Source of the DNA: Gp13-AA77 sp035578005
GTDB lineage: Bacteria > Acidobacteriota > Terriglobia > UBA7540
NCBI GenBank assembly: GCA_035578005.1
Contig: DATJYK010000162.1
Coordinates: 1-64,000 of the forward strand
Direction of reading: 5' to 3'
Length of the DNA: 64,000 nucleotides
In this document: positions 33,361 to 42,034 of the stretch, piece after piece
How positions within the stretch are numbered: position 1 is the first letter of the stretch
Layout: the number at the start of each line of letters is the position of its first letter
Program-made: the position numbers and the translations under genes
Notes under the pieces: model-generated
Databases searched by the model: none
What the model was told of the DNA's origin: nothing
The model's input: the letters and a program-made list of their open reading frames with translations, nothing else

Positions 33361-36300
33361 TCAGAAATAGAACTTCAGACCAAACTGAATGATGCGGGCC
33401 TGATTCCCAGTTGAGAACACCTGTCCAAAAGTCGAGTCTGCGACGTTGCTGTCGGGAACGTTGAACCTCGGCGTATTGAAGGCGTTGAAGAACTCGGCTC
33501 GAAATTCGAGATTCTTGTTCTCAGTAATTGGGAAGAGCCTGAAGAAAGAGAGGTCGAAGTTTCGAGGCCAGTCGGCCCGGAATGCATCTCGACCGGTATT
33601 GCCGAAGGTGAACGCCGCGGGACTGGCGAAAGCGGCGGGATTGAGCCACTGATTTGGCTGCTTGTTTGCCATGAAAGCAGATTGGCCTTGAATCTGGTTG
33701 GCGCGATCGCAGCCGCCGCATCCGGTGTTGGCAATGTCACCGCTGGTGCCGATGCTGAAAGGTTGGCCGCTGGAGGTAAAGAAGAGACCGTTAAACTGCC
33801 AGTTGCCGACTACGTAGTCGAGGCTCTTGTTATTCGTGCTGAAGCGCTTGCCGGCGCCGATGGGCAGCGGATACACCCAACTGAATGACAGGATGTGGGT
33901 GAGATCGAAGCCGGCCACGCTGTAATCGTGTTGAGTGTTGTACGGGTCTTGGATCGAGCAGCCTTCGACGCCGTACCAGCCATCGCACCCTACGCTCATG
34001 TTCTTGGAGTAGGTGTAGGAGAGGATGTACGAAAGACCACTCGCCGACCTTCGGTTCCAACTGAACTGGAAGGCATTGTAATTACTGTGTCCGGTGTCGC
34101 GATCGTAGAAGGTGGGCGGGATGTATGGATATGGCTGCCGTGACGCCACCGTGGCGGCATCGCCGGGGCCCGGAGTCATGGCGACGTTGTAATAGCCTCC
34201 GAGATCCAGCCGTTCGCTGCGCGCGCCGACGTAATTGGCGCTGATCACATTGCTGGTCCCCAACTGTTTCTCCAGACCAAAATTCCACTGGTCTGAGTAC
34301 GGATTCTTCTGCAAGGGGTTCATATACCACTGCACGAACCCGCTGCTCAAAAACGGACTGGGGGCGGGGGCTGACGTGCCTGGGAAGGGATCGAAGGCAC
34401 TAACAGTGGGAAGCGAGTTCTTATTGAGGTTCTGGGCCAGGAGTTGCCCCAGTTGCGGCCAGGATCCTTCGGTATTCTGGGCCGTCTGCGTGATGGCTGC
34501 CCAGTTCTCAAAGAAGCGCCCGAAACCGCCCCGAAGCACCAGCGTGGGCCGCAAGCGGTAGGCTGCTCCCAGGCGGGGCTGCCAATTGTCATAACTGTTG
34601 TGAAAGATGGCGTGGTTGGACTGTGGCGTCACCACCACGTGGTCCGGCAGCGTGCCACCCGGAATGCAAGGTGCGCCGACTGTGGAGCTGCAGGCGGGAA
34701 CCATCTTCTGAATGATGTAGGTCCCGTTGTTGAAATCCACGTCGCCCGTAGTGTTGCTATTCTCTTTGTTGTTCCCATAAACGGGAATGAATGTGACGTC
34801 GTATCGCAGTCCCAGGTTAACGGTCAGCCTGTCGGTAGCCTTCCACTGGTCCTGAAAGTAAAAGCCGTCAACCCAGCCGCCATACTCGGTCTCATGGACG
34901 TTGCGGAGGCCGGCGTTATCCGGCACGTCGAGCAGAAACGAAGCCAGGCCCAAGCCGCCAGGAGAATTTCCTCCGGCGCCATAGCCAAAGCAGAAAGTGC
35001 AAGAGGTGGCGGTGGACGCGAAGCTGACGTTATTGTTCAAGTACAAAGCTTCAAAGCCGTTGCTGGCGAAGTCTGCGCCACCCTTGAACGTATGACGGCC
35101 CCGGATCAGGGAGAGGTCGCCTTTAATCTCAGTGACATTGGAAGTATGCGTATTGCTGATGCTAATGCCGCCACTCGGGAAGTTTGGAGTACCCATGCCA
35201 ATACTGGGAAGCAAGGTGGTGCCGCCAATGAAAGGCGAGATAAAGTTAGGCGAGAAGCCCAACTCCGTTGCCAGCGTCGAGTTCACATTCGCATAGGTTG
35301 TGGGGTTGTTGTACTGCATGCTGTTGCGGCCGAAAGTAAACTGCGCCACGCTGGTCCCTGAGAATGTATGGATCCAGCTCAAGGCGCCGTTGTATCCATG
35401 GAAGTACACATTGCTCAGATAGCCGGTAAATCCTCCCGACCCCGTGAACGGCTGCGTGACGCCCGTGTAGCGAATAAAGACCGTATCCCTAGCTTTCAGT
35501 TGCTGGTCAAACCGGATGCTTGCGAGATCCTGGCGAAGGATATTGGTGGTGTTGTCCAAACCATTGAATCCTGGTACCCCAACGTCGATGGGCGCCGGGT
35601 ATACGGCCTGGGCGTACTTCACCAGGTTCTGATTGATAAGGTTCGCTGGAATCTGATTGTTGGGGAAGGGATCGAGAATTGAGTAGCCCGGATGAGCCGG
35701 ATCGGGACGCGTGCTCAATGGGTTGTAAATCTGCTGCGGAAAATCGCTCAGATCGCCGGCGAGTTCAGCGGAAGTGGGCACGCGATACGGGCTGGAAGTG
35801 GCAGAAGAATGGTTGCGGAAGCCCTCGTAGGAAGCAAAGAAAAATGTCTTGTCACGCCCGTTGTAAACCTTCGGAATGATCACCGGACCGGAAATGGTGC
35901 CGCCGAATTGGTTTTGCTTGTAAGGGGTCACGTGCTGGGTGGGCGGCGTGAAGAAGTTTCGCGCATCCAGGGCGTTGTTGCGCAAGAATTCGAACCCGTC
36001 TCCGTGGAAGGAGTTGGTGCCGCCCTTGGTGGCCACGTTCACGACGGCGCCGAGCGCGCCGCCGAATTGTGCTTCGTCGTTGTGCGACTGGACCTTAAAC
36101 TCCTGAATATCATCGATTTGGGGTGCGATGGCGTAAGTGCTTTCAAAAGAGCCCTGGTTATTGATCCCGTCCAACATGAAGAGGTTGCTGCGGTTGGTCT
36201 GGCCGTTCACAGACGGGAAGCTGAAGGAACCGACCGGTTGGGCGGTCCACCCGCCGCTGTTCTGGGCCACGCTGATGGGGCTGACACCCGGCGTGAGGGT

Positions 36301-36816
36301 CAGCAACTGGGTAAAGTTACGGCCGTTGAGGGGCAAGTCATTCACCATGGTCTGCGTCACCACGGTGCCGAGCTCTGACGTGGAGGTCTGGACTTGGGCT
36401 GCACTCGCCTTCACGGTGACGGTCTGCATGGAGGAGCCGACTCGCAGCGTGAAGTCGAAGGTGGTGGTCTGGTTGACGTCGAGGCTGAACTCGGCCTGGG
36501 TGACCGTCTCGAATCCTTCCTTGCTGGCCTTCAGCGTATACCTTCCGGGCAAGACGTTCAGCATGACGTAATCCCCGGTGGCATTGGTAAGTGCCGTTTG
36601 GGTTACGTTGGTGGCCGTATTTGCGAGAGCCACGGTGGCCCCGGGAACGACAGAGCCTGTGGAATCCTTGACTGTGCCGTTAATGGATGCGGTGGACCGT
36701 TGGGCCCTAGCCGCCGGAAGCGCCAGGAACAAGCTGAAGGCAGTGAAGACAACAACGAGCAGCGAACCTTTGCCCAGAGAGCTGAGGAACGAAAACAGCC
36801 TTGCCAAGCGCTTCAT
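33361..36816 (-). CDS. Oar-like TonB-dependent outer-membrane receptor (intact)
   Basis: 1151 residues. Export signal (LLVVVFTAFSLFLALPAARA), carboxypeptidase-regulatory-like domain at about 40-130 (STASINGTVKDSTGSVVPGA), plug domain (TQTMVNDLPLNGRNFTQLLT) and a long beta-barrel with aromatic-rich strands and the terminal Phe (IIQFGLKFYF). Such proteins are abundant in acidobacteria and import oligomeric nutrients in a TonB-dependent way. It is divergent from an IclR regulator 289 nt away, with a palindrome and AT-rich DNA between them, which suggests control by that regulator. With two fucosidases and a fuconate dehydratase nearby, a fucosylated glycan is a plausible substrate (inference). 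Confidence 0.92.
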   Translation of the reverse strand: MKRLARLFSFLSSLGKGSLLVVVFTAFSLFLALPAARAQRSTASINGTVKDSTGSVVPGATVALANTATNVTQTALTNATGDYVMLNVLPGRYTLKASKEGFETVTQAEFSLDVNQTTTFDFTLRVGSSMQTVTVKASAAQVQTSTSELGTVVTQTMVNDLPLNGRNFTQLLTLTPGVSPISVAQNSGGWTAQPVGSFSFPSVNGQTNRSNLFMLDGINNQGSFESTYAIAPQIDDIQEFKVQSHNDEAQFGGALGAVVNVATKGGTNSFHGDGFEFLRNNALDARNFFTPPTQHVTPYKQNQFGGTISGPVIIPKVYNGRDKTFFFASYEGFRNHSSATSSPYRVPTSAELAGDLSDFPQQIYNPLSTRPDPAHPGYSILDPFPNNQIPANLINQNLVKYAQAVYPAPIDVGVPGFNGLDNTTNILRQDLASIRFDQQLKARDTVFIRYTGVTQPFTGSGGFTGYLSNVYFHGYNGALSWIHTFSGTSVAQFTFGRNSMQYNNPTTYANVNSTLATELGFSPNFISPFIGGTTLLPSIGMGTPNFPSGGISISNTHTSNVTEIKGDLSLIRGRHTFKGGADFASNGFEALYLNNNVSFASTATSCTFCFGYGAGGNSPGGLGLASFLLDVPDNAGLRNVHETEYGGWVDGFYFQDQWKATDRLTVNLGLRYDVTFIPVYGNNKENSNTTGDVDFNNGTYIIQKMVPACSSTVGAPCIPGGTLPDHVVVTPQSNHAIFHNSYDNWQPRLGAAYRLRPTLVLRGGFGRFFENWAAITQTAQNTEGSWPQLGQLLAQNLNKNSLPTVSAFDPFPGTSAPAPSPFLSSGFVQWYMNPLQKNPYSDQWNFGLEKQLGTSNVISANYVGARSERLDLGGYYNVAMTPGPGDAATVASRQPYPYIPPTFYDRDTGHSNYNAFQFSWNRRSASGLSYILSYTYSKNMSVGCDGWYGVEGCSIQDPYNTQHDYSVAGFDLTHILSFSWVYPLPIGAGKRFSTNNKSLDYVVGNWQFNGLFFTSSGQPFSIGTSGDIANTGCGGCDRANQIQGQSAFMANKQPNQWLNPAAFASPAAFTFGNTGRDAFRADWPRNFDLSFFRLFPITENKNLEFRAEFFNAFNTPRFNVPDSNVADSTFGQVFSTGNQARIIQFGLKFYF

Positions 36817-36906
36817 ATCAGCACCTCGCTAATGCCGGCGCAGCAACACCGGCTGAGTTCTGTGTGAAATATCACGCGGTTGGTTAACATGTCAAGAAAA
36901 AAATTT

Positions 36907-36924
36907 AATATGCAAATACATATT
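36907..36924. promoter_or_regulatory. Inverted repeat AATATG-N6-CATATT in the divergent IclR/receptor region
   Basis: Perfect 6-bp arms with a 6-nt spacer inside an AT-rich block (about 36885-36960) between the divergent receptor and IclR genes. A candidate operator for the IclR protein or part of overlapping promoters. Sequence evidence only. Confidence 0.4.
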
Positions 36925-37105
36925 TCAACAGATAAAATATATGATAGATTGATTTCGTTATGGTGAAAATCGCAGGCCGCTAATTTCGCTCAGAGAAAAC
37001 GGTTATCGTGATACGCGGTCCGCCCTGTTTCAGATGTTGAATTTGTATTTCGAATGCTGAAGGATCTATGCTGATTCCCATATAACAACCGCCGGACGTA
37101 CCTAA

Positions 37106-37939
37106 ATGAGGCGATCGCGCGAATCAAAGTCGGCTCCCGTCGGCGTTTTGAGCAAGGTTCTGAAGATTTTTGATCTTTTGCAGAGCCATCCTTTCGGGCT
37201 CGATCTCAAGACCATCAGCGCGGAAGCAGGGATCAACAAGAGCACGGCTTACCGCTTTTTGGCGCATCTCGAACGCGAAGGGTACTTGATGCGCGATGAC
37301 GCGGGTTCCTACATGCTGGGCATGAAGCTCCTTCAGTTGGGCGCCCGGGGGAATCATCGCACCATGCTGGAGCAAGCGGCGGCGCCCGTGCTGCGGGACC
37401 TCTGGAAGGCGACCGAGGAGACGATTAACCTCGGGGTGCTGGACGGCAGACAGGTGTTGTACACGGCCGTACTGGAAAGCCCGCACGCGTTCCGTCTCGT
37501 CTCTAAGATCGGAATGCGCCGGCCGCTCTATTCGACCGCGCTCGGCAAGGCCCTGCTGGCCTTCGCGCCCGACGAGGAAAAAGCGCATCTGCTATCGTCC
37601 CTCAACTTCCAGGCGATGACGCCCTATACCCTCACCAGCCTCATGCAGCTTAAGAGCGAGCTTGAGAACGTGCGCCACCAAGGCTACGCGCTGGACAACG
37701 AGGAAAACGTGATGGGCGCGCGGTGCATCGGCGCGCCCATCTTGAACGCCCGTGGCGAAGCGGTGGCTGCGATCAGCCTCTCAGCGCCGATCACCCGCAT
37801 CAGCACGGAGAAGATCGGAATGTTCGCGGCAGCGGTGAGGGATGCAGCCGCGGAGATCGCCGCGCGCCTTGGCTTCCACCACCCCGATTCGAAGCATCGG
37901 CTAAACGAGGACTCACCGGTTCAGACTGAGGCCGGTTGA
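37106..37939 (+). CDS. IclR-family transcriptional regulator
   Basis: 277 residues. N-terminal winged helix-turn-helix (LSKVLKIFDLLQSHPFGLDL, ISAEAGINKSTAYRFLAHLE) and a C-terminal GAF-like effector domain (NLGVLDGRQVLYTAVLESPH, RRPLYSTALGKALLAF, GYALDNEENVMGARCIGAPI, AAISLSAPITRIS). IclR proteins respond to small acids or sugar derivatives and control catabolic operons. Divergent from the TonB receptor and 3' to the fucose/cytochrome operon (convergent with it), it is a plausible regulator of fucose-derivative utilisation. Ligand unknown. Confidence 0.92.
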   Translation: MRRSRESKSAPVGVLSKVLKIFDLLQSHPFGLDLKTISAEAGINKSTAYRFLAHLEREGYLMRDDAGSYMLGMKLLQLGARGNHRTMLEQAAAPVLRDLWKATEETINLGVLDGRQVLYTAVLESPHAFRLVSKIGMRRPLYSTALGKALLAFAPDEEKAHLLSSLNFQAMTPYTLTSLMQLKSELENVRHQGYALDNEENVMGARCIGAPILNARGEAVAAISLSAPITRISTEKIGMFAAAVRDAAAEIAARLGFHHPDSKHRLNEDSPVQTEAG

Positions 37940-38026
37940 GGGCGGCTATGGAGGCGGACGATGAGCGCCGAAGCCATGAGTTTTTCCAAGAACGGCGGTC
38001 ATAGACCGGCGCTACAGCCCGGTGTG

Positions 38027-39805
38027 CTATGGCCCGTCTTCCTGGGCCTTTTCAATAAGCGACCGCATGAAGTCGTCCTCGGGAAATAGCTCCAGATCCT
38101 TCTTCATCGCCGCGAGCGCCTGCGGGTAGCGATGCGCCGAGATGTTGAGCACCGCCAGCGCCTTGTAAAGCCGCTCGTCGTAAGGGTCGAGCTTGATCCC
38201 CGTTTCAACCACAGTGATGGCCTCCTGCGTGCGCCCGGCATCAGCCAGCAGGCTGCCGAGGTTTTGGTAGTCTGACACCGAACTCGATCCCAACTGCACA
38301 GCCCGCGAGAAGTACCGCACGGCGGCGTCTTTGCTCTCAGGGGTGCCTTCGCTCATGCTCCTCGATCCGAGCGCTGAGAGCACGTCAAGATTGTCCGGGT
38401 CTGTGCGCGCAAGCTGGTCCAGCAAACGGCTGTAGGCCGCGCGCAACTCGGGATGTGCTGCCAGCAGGTCGCCGTAAGCCCGAAAGACGGTGAGCGGAGG
38501 GAGCGGCTGCTTCGAACCCGGCACGGCGTTGACGTGCACGAGGTCGGGCAGGTCAGGAGTGGTCTGATGGAAGGCGGCCTCGGGGTAAGGCTCGGTTCTG
38601 TCTCGGACGATACGGTGGTCTGTCAGCACGGCGTGTGAAATCAGGGTGAGGCTTCGCCGCGGCATGTGGCAGCCGGCGCAATCGTCGGGAGGGGTGTTGC
38701 GGTTTCGAACGCGCAACGGCAACGGGCAGCTCTTCTCGGTGTGGCACGCAAGGCACCGATCGCGATAATAGGCGGCAGCGTTGACGCGCGGTTGAACGTG
38801 AGGGTCGTGACATGTGAGGCAGCTCATGCGCCCGCCGCTTGCGGTGAAGCACTTGCTGAGCTTCATCAGCGAGAAGTGTTCCAGCAGGGGCGAGGCAGGC
38901 GGTGACGCAGGCGTGAGCGGAAGGGCAAAGATGGCGACGGTGTCTTCAAGTGGGCCACCGGGCCGAAAGTCCGAATAGGTCTTGCCGGGCTGGAGCACTC
39001 GGGTGTCGCTGGCCTGATGGCAGTTCATGCAAATGTTGTCGGCAAGCCAGGCGGAGAGCTTGGCGGGATTCACGATGGACGTATCAGTCGAACCCGCAAG
39101 CGGTGCGGCTTTCGTGCGCTCCCGAACGTGCAGCTCGCCGGGCCCGTGGCAGCTTTCGCAGGCGATGGGGAGCTCACGCAACGGCGGGTCGTTATAACGG
39201 CCGTAGTCGCCCGGCGCGGGTTGGGGTTGTCCGCTGTGGCAAACGATGCAGCCTGCTGCAACCGTGCGGCTGAAACCGTAGTCGCCGAGTTCATAGCCCG
39301 GCGACAGCGCCCAGGACTTGGACTCTGTGTAGTAAGAGAGCGGCGCTTCCACGAGGTAGCCGCCCTGCCGGACGATGTAGCCCACTCCGTTCGCGCCTGA
39401 GCCGATCACGTACGCGATCTTCTGTGTGTTGCGGAAAACCTCCGTTCCGTTCGAGGCCAGCTCGTACTCGCTCTGGAAGATCTCCGAACCCTGACGAAAG
39501 GTCTCGAAGTAACGATTGAGCTTCGAATCGTGGACGGTGACCCGGGAAGGAATCCGCGCCAGTTGATCGGGGTCCGCAGGCAGCGCCATCGAGCGGCCCA
39601 TGTCTGTCTTGAGGTAGCTCTCATAAATAGGGGCGTGGCAGGTCCCACAAGCTTTGGACCCGACATAGCCAACCTTCAAAGAGATATTCCCGTAAACGAC
39701 GGTCGGTGCATCCTGGCAGCCGCCAGGCGTGGCTGCACAAAAAGCCATGAACCCGACGACGAGCGGGAGGCATGTCATTCTGAGCGAAGCGAAGAACCTC
39801 AGCAT
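38027..39805 (-). CDS. Seven-haem cytochrome c with C-terminal TPR domain
   Basis: About 592 residues from ATG 39805, which avoids overlap with the upstream gene. CXXCH motifs: CGTCH, CIVCH, CESCH, CMNCH, CLTCH, CLACH and CAGCH, spread over the first ~390 residues in a cytochrome c554-like arrangement (YVGSKACGTCHAPIYESYLK). The C-terminal ~170 residues form TPR units (DYQNLGSLLADAGRTQEAIT). Its export signal begins MLRFFASLRMTCLPLVVGFM, the first 11 residues being the translation of a dispersed repeat. Periplasmic electron transfer is expected. It follows the eight-haem protein by 13 nt, in an operon with fucosidase and fuconate dehydratase genes. Confidence 0.88.
   Translation of the reverse strand: MLRFFASLRMTCLPLVVGFMAFCAATPGGCQDAPTVVYGNISLKVGYVGSKACGTCHAPIYESYLKTDMGRSMALPADPDQLARIPSRVTVHDSKLNRYFETFRQGSEIFQSEYELASNGTEVFRNTQKIAYVIGSGANGVGYIVRQGGYLVEAPLSYYTESKSWALSPGYELGDYGFSRTVAAGCIVCHSGQPQPAPGDYGRYNDPPLRELPIACESCHGPGELHVRERTKAAPLAGSTDTSIVNPAKLSAWLADNICMNCHQASDTRVLQPGKTYSDFRPGGPLEDTVAIFALPLTPASPPASPLLEHFSLMKLSKCFTASGGRMSCLTCHDPHVQPRVNAAAYYRDRCLACHTEKSCPLPLRVRNRNTPPDDCAGCHMPRRSLTLISHAVLTDHRIVRDRTEPYPEAAFHQTTPDLPDLVHVNAVPGSKQPLPPLTVFRAYGDLLAAHPELRAAYSRLLDQLARTDPDNLDVLSALGSRSMSEGTPESKDAAVRYFSRAVQLGSSSVSDYQNLGSLLADAGRTQEAITVVETGIKLDPYDERLYKALAVLNISAHRYPQALAAMKKDLELFPEDDFMRSLIEKAQEDGP
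39773..39803. repeat. Dispersed GAGCGAAGCGAAG repeat that encodes a signal-peptide start
   Basis: TGTCATTCTGAGCGAAGCGA continuing AGAACCTCAGCA; a single arm of the family at 28228-28317. Read on the minus strand it encodes LRFFASLRMT of the seven-haem cytochrome. Confidence 0.75.
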
Positions 39806-39818
39806 TTCCTCTACTCGA

Positions 39819-42023
39819 TCAACGACCATGCTCGGGGCCTGCGCTTTTTTCGATATTCCAGGAGGAAAGTTGGGCACTCAGCCACACGGCATCCTTCTGC
39901 GGATGGCAAAGCAGGCAGGCGTTGGGGCTCTCTTGCCGGCCGAAGCGTTGTGTCGCTGCGGCGTCCGGGATGTTATCGATGCGGTGAGTTCGAGCCTCAA
40001 ACAAAAGCGCATCCATGATGCGCGGCATATGGCACGCGACGCAGCGGCTGCCCTCCGAGGCCGCGGCGTGGTGAGTATGTCGCTGCAAGGTCTCCTGCGC
40101 GGAGTACTGTGAGTGACACTGCAAGCACATTTGATCGGGGTGATCTCGAAACTTCAGCGACGTGGGATTGACGCCGGCGTCTGCCGGGTGCGGGTCATGA
40201 CAACTGCCGCAGGTGACGTTCCCCTCGGTGAAGCACTTTGACCGCAAAAGCGATTCAACGATGAACGTGGTCTCGCGGAACCGGCCGTCCTTGTAAAAGC
40301 CCTTTCGGGAAAACTCGCTGTACGGCCGCATCGTGTAACGTTGGAAGAACTCACCGGCGGTCGAGTAGTTCAGTTCTCCGCCGCGGCCGGGTTCACGAAT
40401 GGCTGATTGCATGTGGCACTGCGAGCAAATCTCCAGAAACTGGCGAGCGCTGATCTTCGAAAAGTCCACCGGCGGATCGAGGGCGCGCTTTGCATAGGGC
40501 TCCCCTTTCGACATGGACTCGACGTGGCGCTGGGACGGCCCGTGGCACATCTCGCAGTTGATTCCGGGCTCGCGGAACTCGAGGCCGGCAGGCGCAAATC
40601 CCCCGCCCGTGACGTTCCGGAGCTGGCTCGTGTGGCACACGGCGCAATTCGCCTGGTAACTGGTCCACACGTCGAGCTTTTCCCACTGCGTAAGATCGGC
40701 GCGCGGGCTGCCGGGAGTGTCGATAATTTCCCAGAAGTTCACCCAGCGCTTCTCCCGCACATTGTACTGAATGGGGAAGACGTGGATTTCACCGTTTGGA
40801 AGACGCGTGGCGTACGCCTGCTCCCACTTCGAGCCGATCGTGTAGTCCACCGGATAGCGATGCCAGCCGTCCGACTGACGGATCTCGAACGCGTGCCGGC
40901 CTCCGTCAACGATCATGCGCGCGTAAGGGGTACGTTTCTCATCCGAAGTAAAGGTGAGATCTCCGTTCGCCCAGCGTGTGTGATCACCTTCGTAGAACGT
41001 GTTGTCGTGCGTAAAGTCGCCGATCACGTTTTCGGACCTATAGGGCTGAAACATCTTCGCCATGCCGGTTTGGGACCACTGCTCGTAAATATTGGCATGG
41101 CAGGGACGGCAGGCTGCGGAACCGGCATAGTGCGATGCTGATTCAGCGGGCTCTGCTGATGGCGCGGACGATGCAGCTATTTCCGGCTCGACCAAGCTGG
41201 CAACATACTGCTCAAAACTCTGGCGCTGTGAAGAACTCGCCGCGTATAGATATTTCAACTGATCCTCGGCCTTCGACCGAAGTCCTCCGTCGAGACGATA
41301 GGTTGCGGCGAATTGGGAGGCTGCTGAGGCGCGATCACCCAAGGATAAGTACGCCAGGCCGGTAAGGTAGAAAATCTCGGAATCGCTCGGGTTGAGGAAG
41401 GCGGCCTGCGACAGGTCAGCCACAGCTTGCCGAAGCAGATCGTTGCGCGCCTGGCCTGACGCGACCAACGCTTGTGACACACCCGCACGACCCAGAGCAA
41501 AGTAGCATGAGGCGCGAAGCCGCCGCTCGATGTCGGGCCAGGCCTGTTCGGAGACTGATGCCGGGTGCGCAAAGCGGTCGAGATCGTCGAGTGCGTCGCG
41601 CGCGCTCCGCTCCGCCTGCTGCGCCAGCCCGCGCTGTGCCTGAACGTTCGCAACCGAGACGAGCAAGAGCGGATTTTCCGGAAAGAGTTTCAATGAACTG
41701 GAGGCGTATTCCAAAGCTCGATCCGAATCGCCCAGGTCAATTGAAGCTTTGGCCGCGATTTCGTAACCCTCGGCCAGAACCCACGACTGCGAGTATGCCG
41801 ACAGGAACGCCTCCGCCAGCTTCAGCCGCTCCCTCGCATCGGGCGTGTGGTACAAAGCCTCAAAGGCTCGACGCTCAGCAGGGTCGTCGATCTCATCGAG
41901 AATCGTCGCGGGTTTGCGATTCTGGCGTGAAACCACCGCATCAAATTCCTGAGCGGCCGCGAGAGCATTGAACAGAAGGAGCGCCGCAACCACGAAACAT
42001 CTGGCGAGTCTCGTTCCCCACAC
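39819..42023 (-). CDS. Eight-haem cytochrome c with N-terminal TPR domain
   Basis: 734 residues, GTG start with GAGG 5 nt upstream. Export signal (CFVVAALLLFNALAAAQ), TPR-rich N-terminal ~290 residues (SEIFYLTGLAYLSLGDRASA), then eight CXXCH motifs: CRPCH, CAVCH, CEMCH, CSQCH, CGSCH, CLQCH, CVACH and CLLCH. The first haem block (HYAGSAACRPCHANIYEQWS) is cytochrome c554-like and is followed by a domain with WANGDLTFTSDEKRTPYARM. It starts 11 nt after the fucosidase gene and ends 13 nt before the seven-haem gene, so cotranscription is likely. TPR and haem parts are in the opposite order to the seven-haem partner. Presumed periplasmic multihaem electron carrier or reductase; substrate unknown. 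Confidence 0.88.
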   Translation of the reverse strand: MWGTRLARCFVVAALLLFNALAAAQEFDAVVSRQNRKPATILDEIDDPAERRAFEALYHTPDARERLKLAEAFLSAYSQSWVLAEGYEIAAKASIDLGDSDRALEYASSSLKLFPENPLLLVSVANVQAQRGLAQQAERSARDALDDLDRFAHPASVSEQAWPDIERRLRASCYFALGRAGVSQALVASGQARNDLLRQAVADLSQAAFLNPSDSEIFYLTGLAYLSLGDRASAASQFAATYRLDGGLRSKAEDQLKYLYAASSSQRQSFEQYVASLVEPEIAASSAPSAEPAESASHYAGSAACRPCHANIYEQWSQTGMAKMFQPYRSENVIGDFTHDNTFYEGDHTRWANGDLTFTSDEKRTPYARMIVDGGRHAFEIRQSDGWHRYPVDYTIGSKWEQAYATRLPNGEIHVFPIQYNVREKRWVNFWEIIDTPGSPRADLTQWEKLDVWTSYQANCAVCHTSQLRNVTGGGFAPAGLEFREPGINCEMCHGPSQRHVESMSKGEPYAKRALDPPVDFSKISARQFLEICSQCHMQSAIREPGRGGELNYSTAGEFFQRYTMRPYSEFSRKGFYKDGRFRETTFIVESLLRSKCFTEGNVTCGSCHDPHPADAGVNPTSLKFRDHPDQMCLQCHSQYSAQETLQRHTHHAAASEGSRCVACHMPRIMDALLFEARTHRIDNIPDAAATQRFGRQESPNACLLCHPQKDAVWLSAQLSSWNIEKSAGPEHGR

Positions 42024-42034
42024 GCTGGCCTCGG

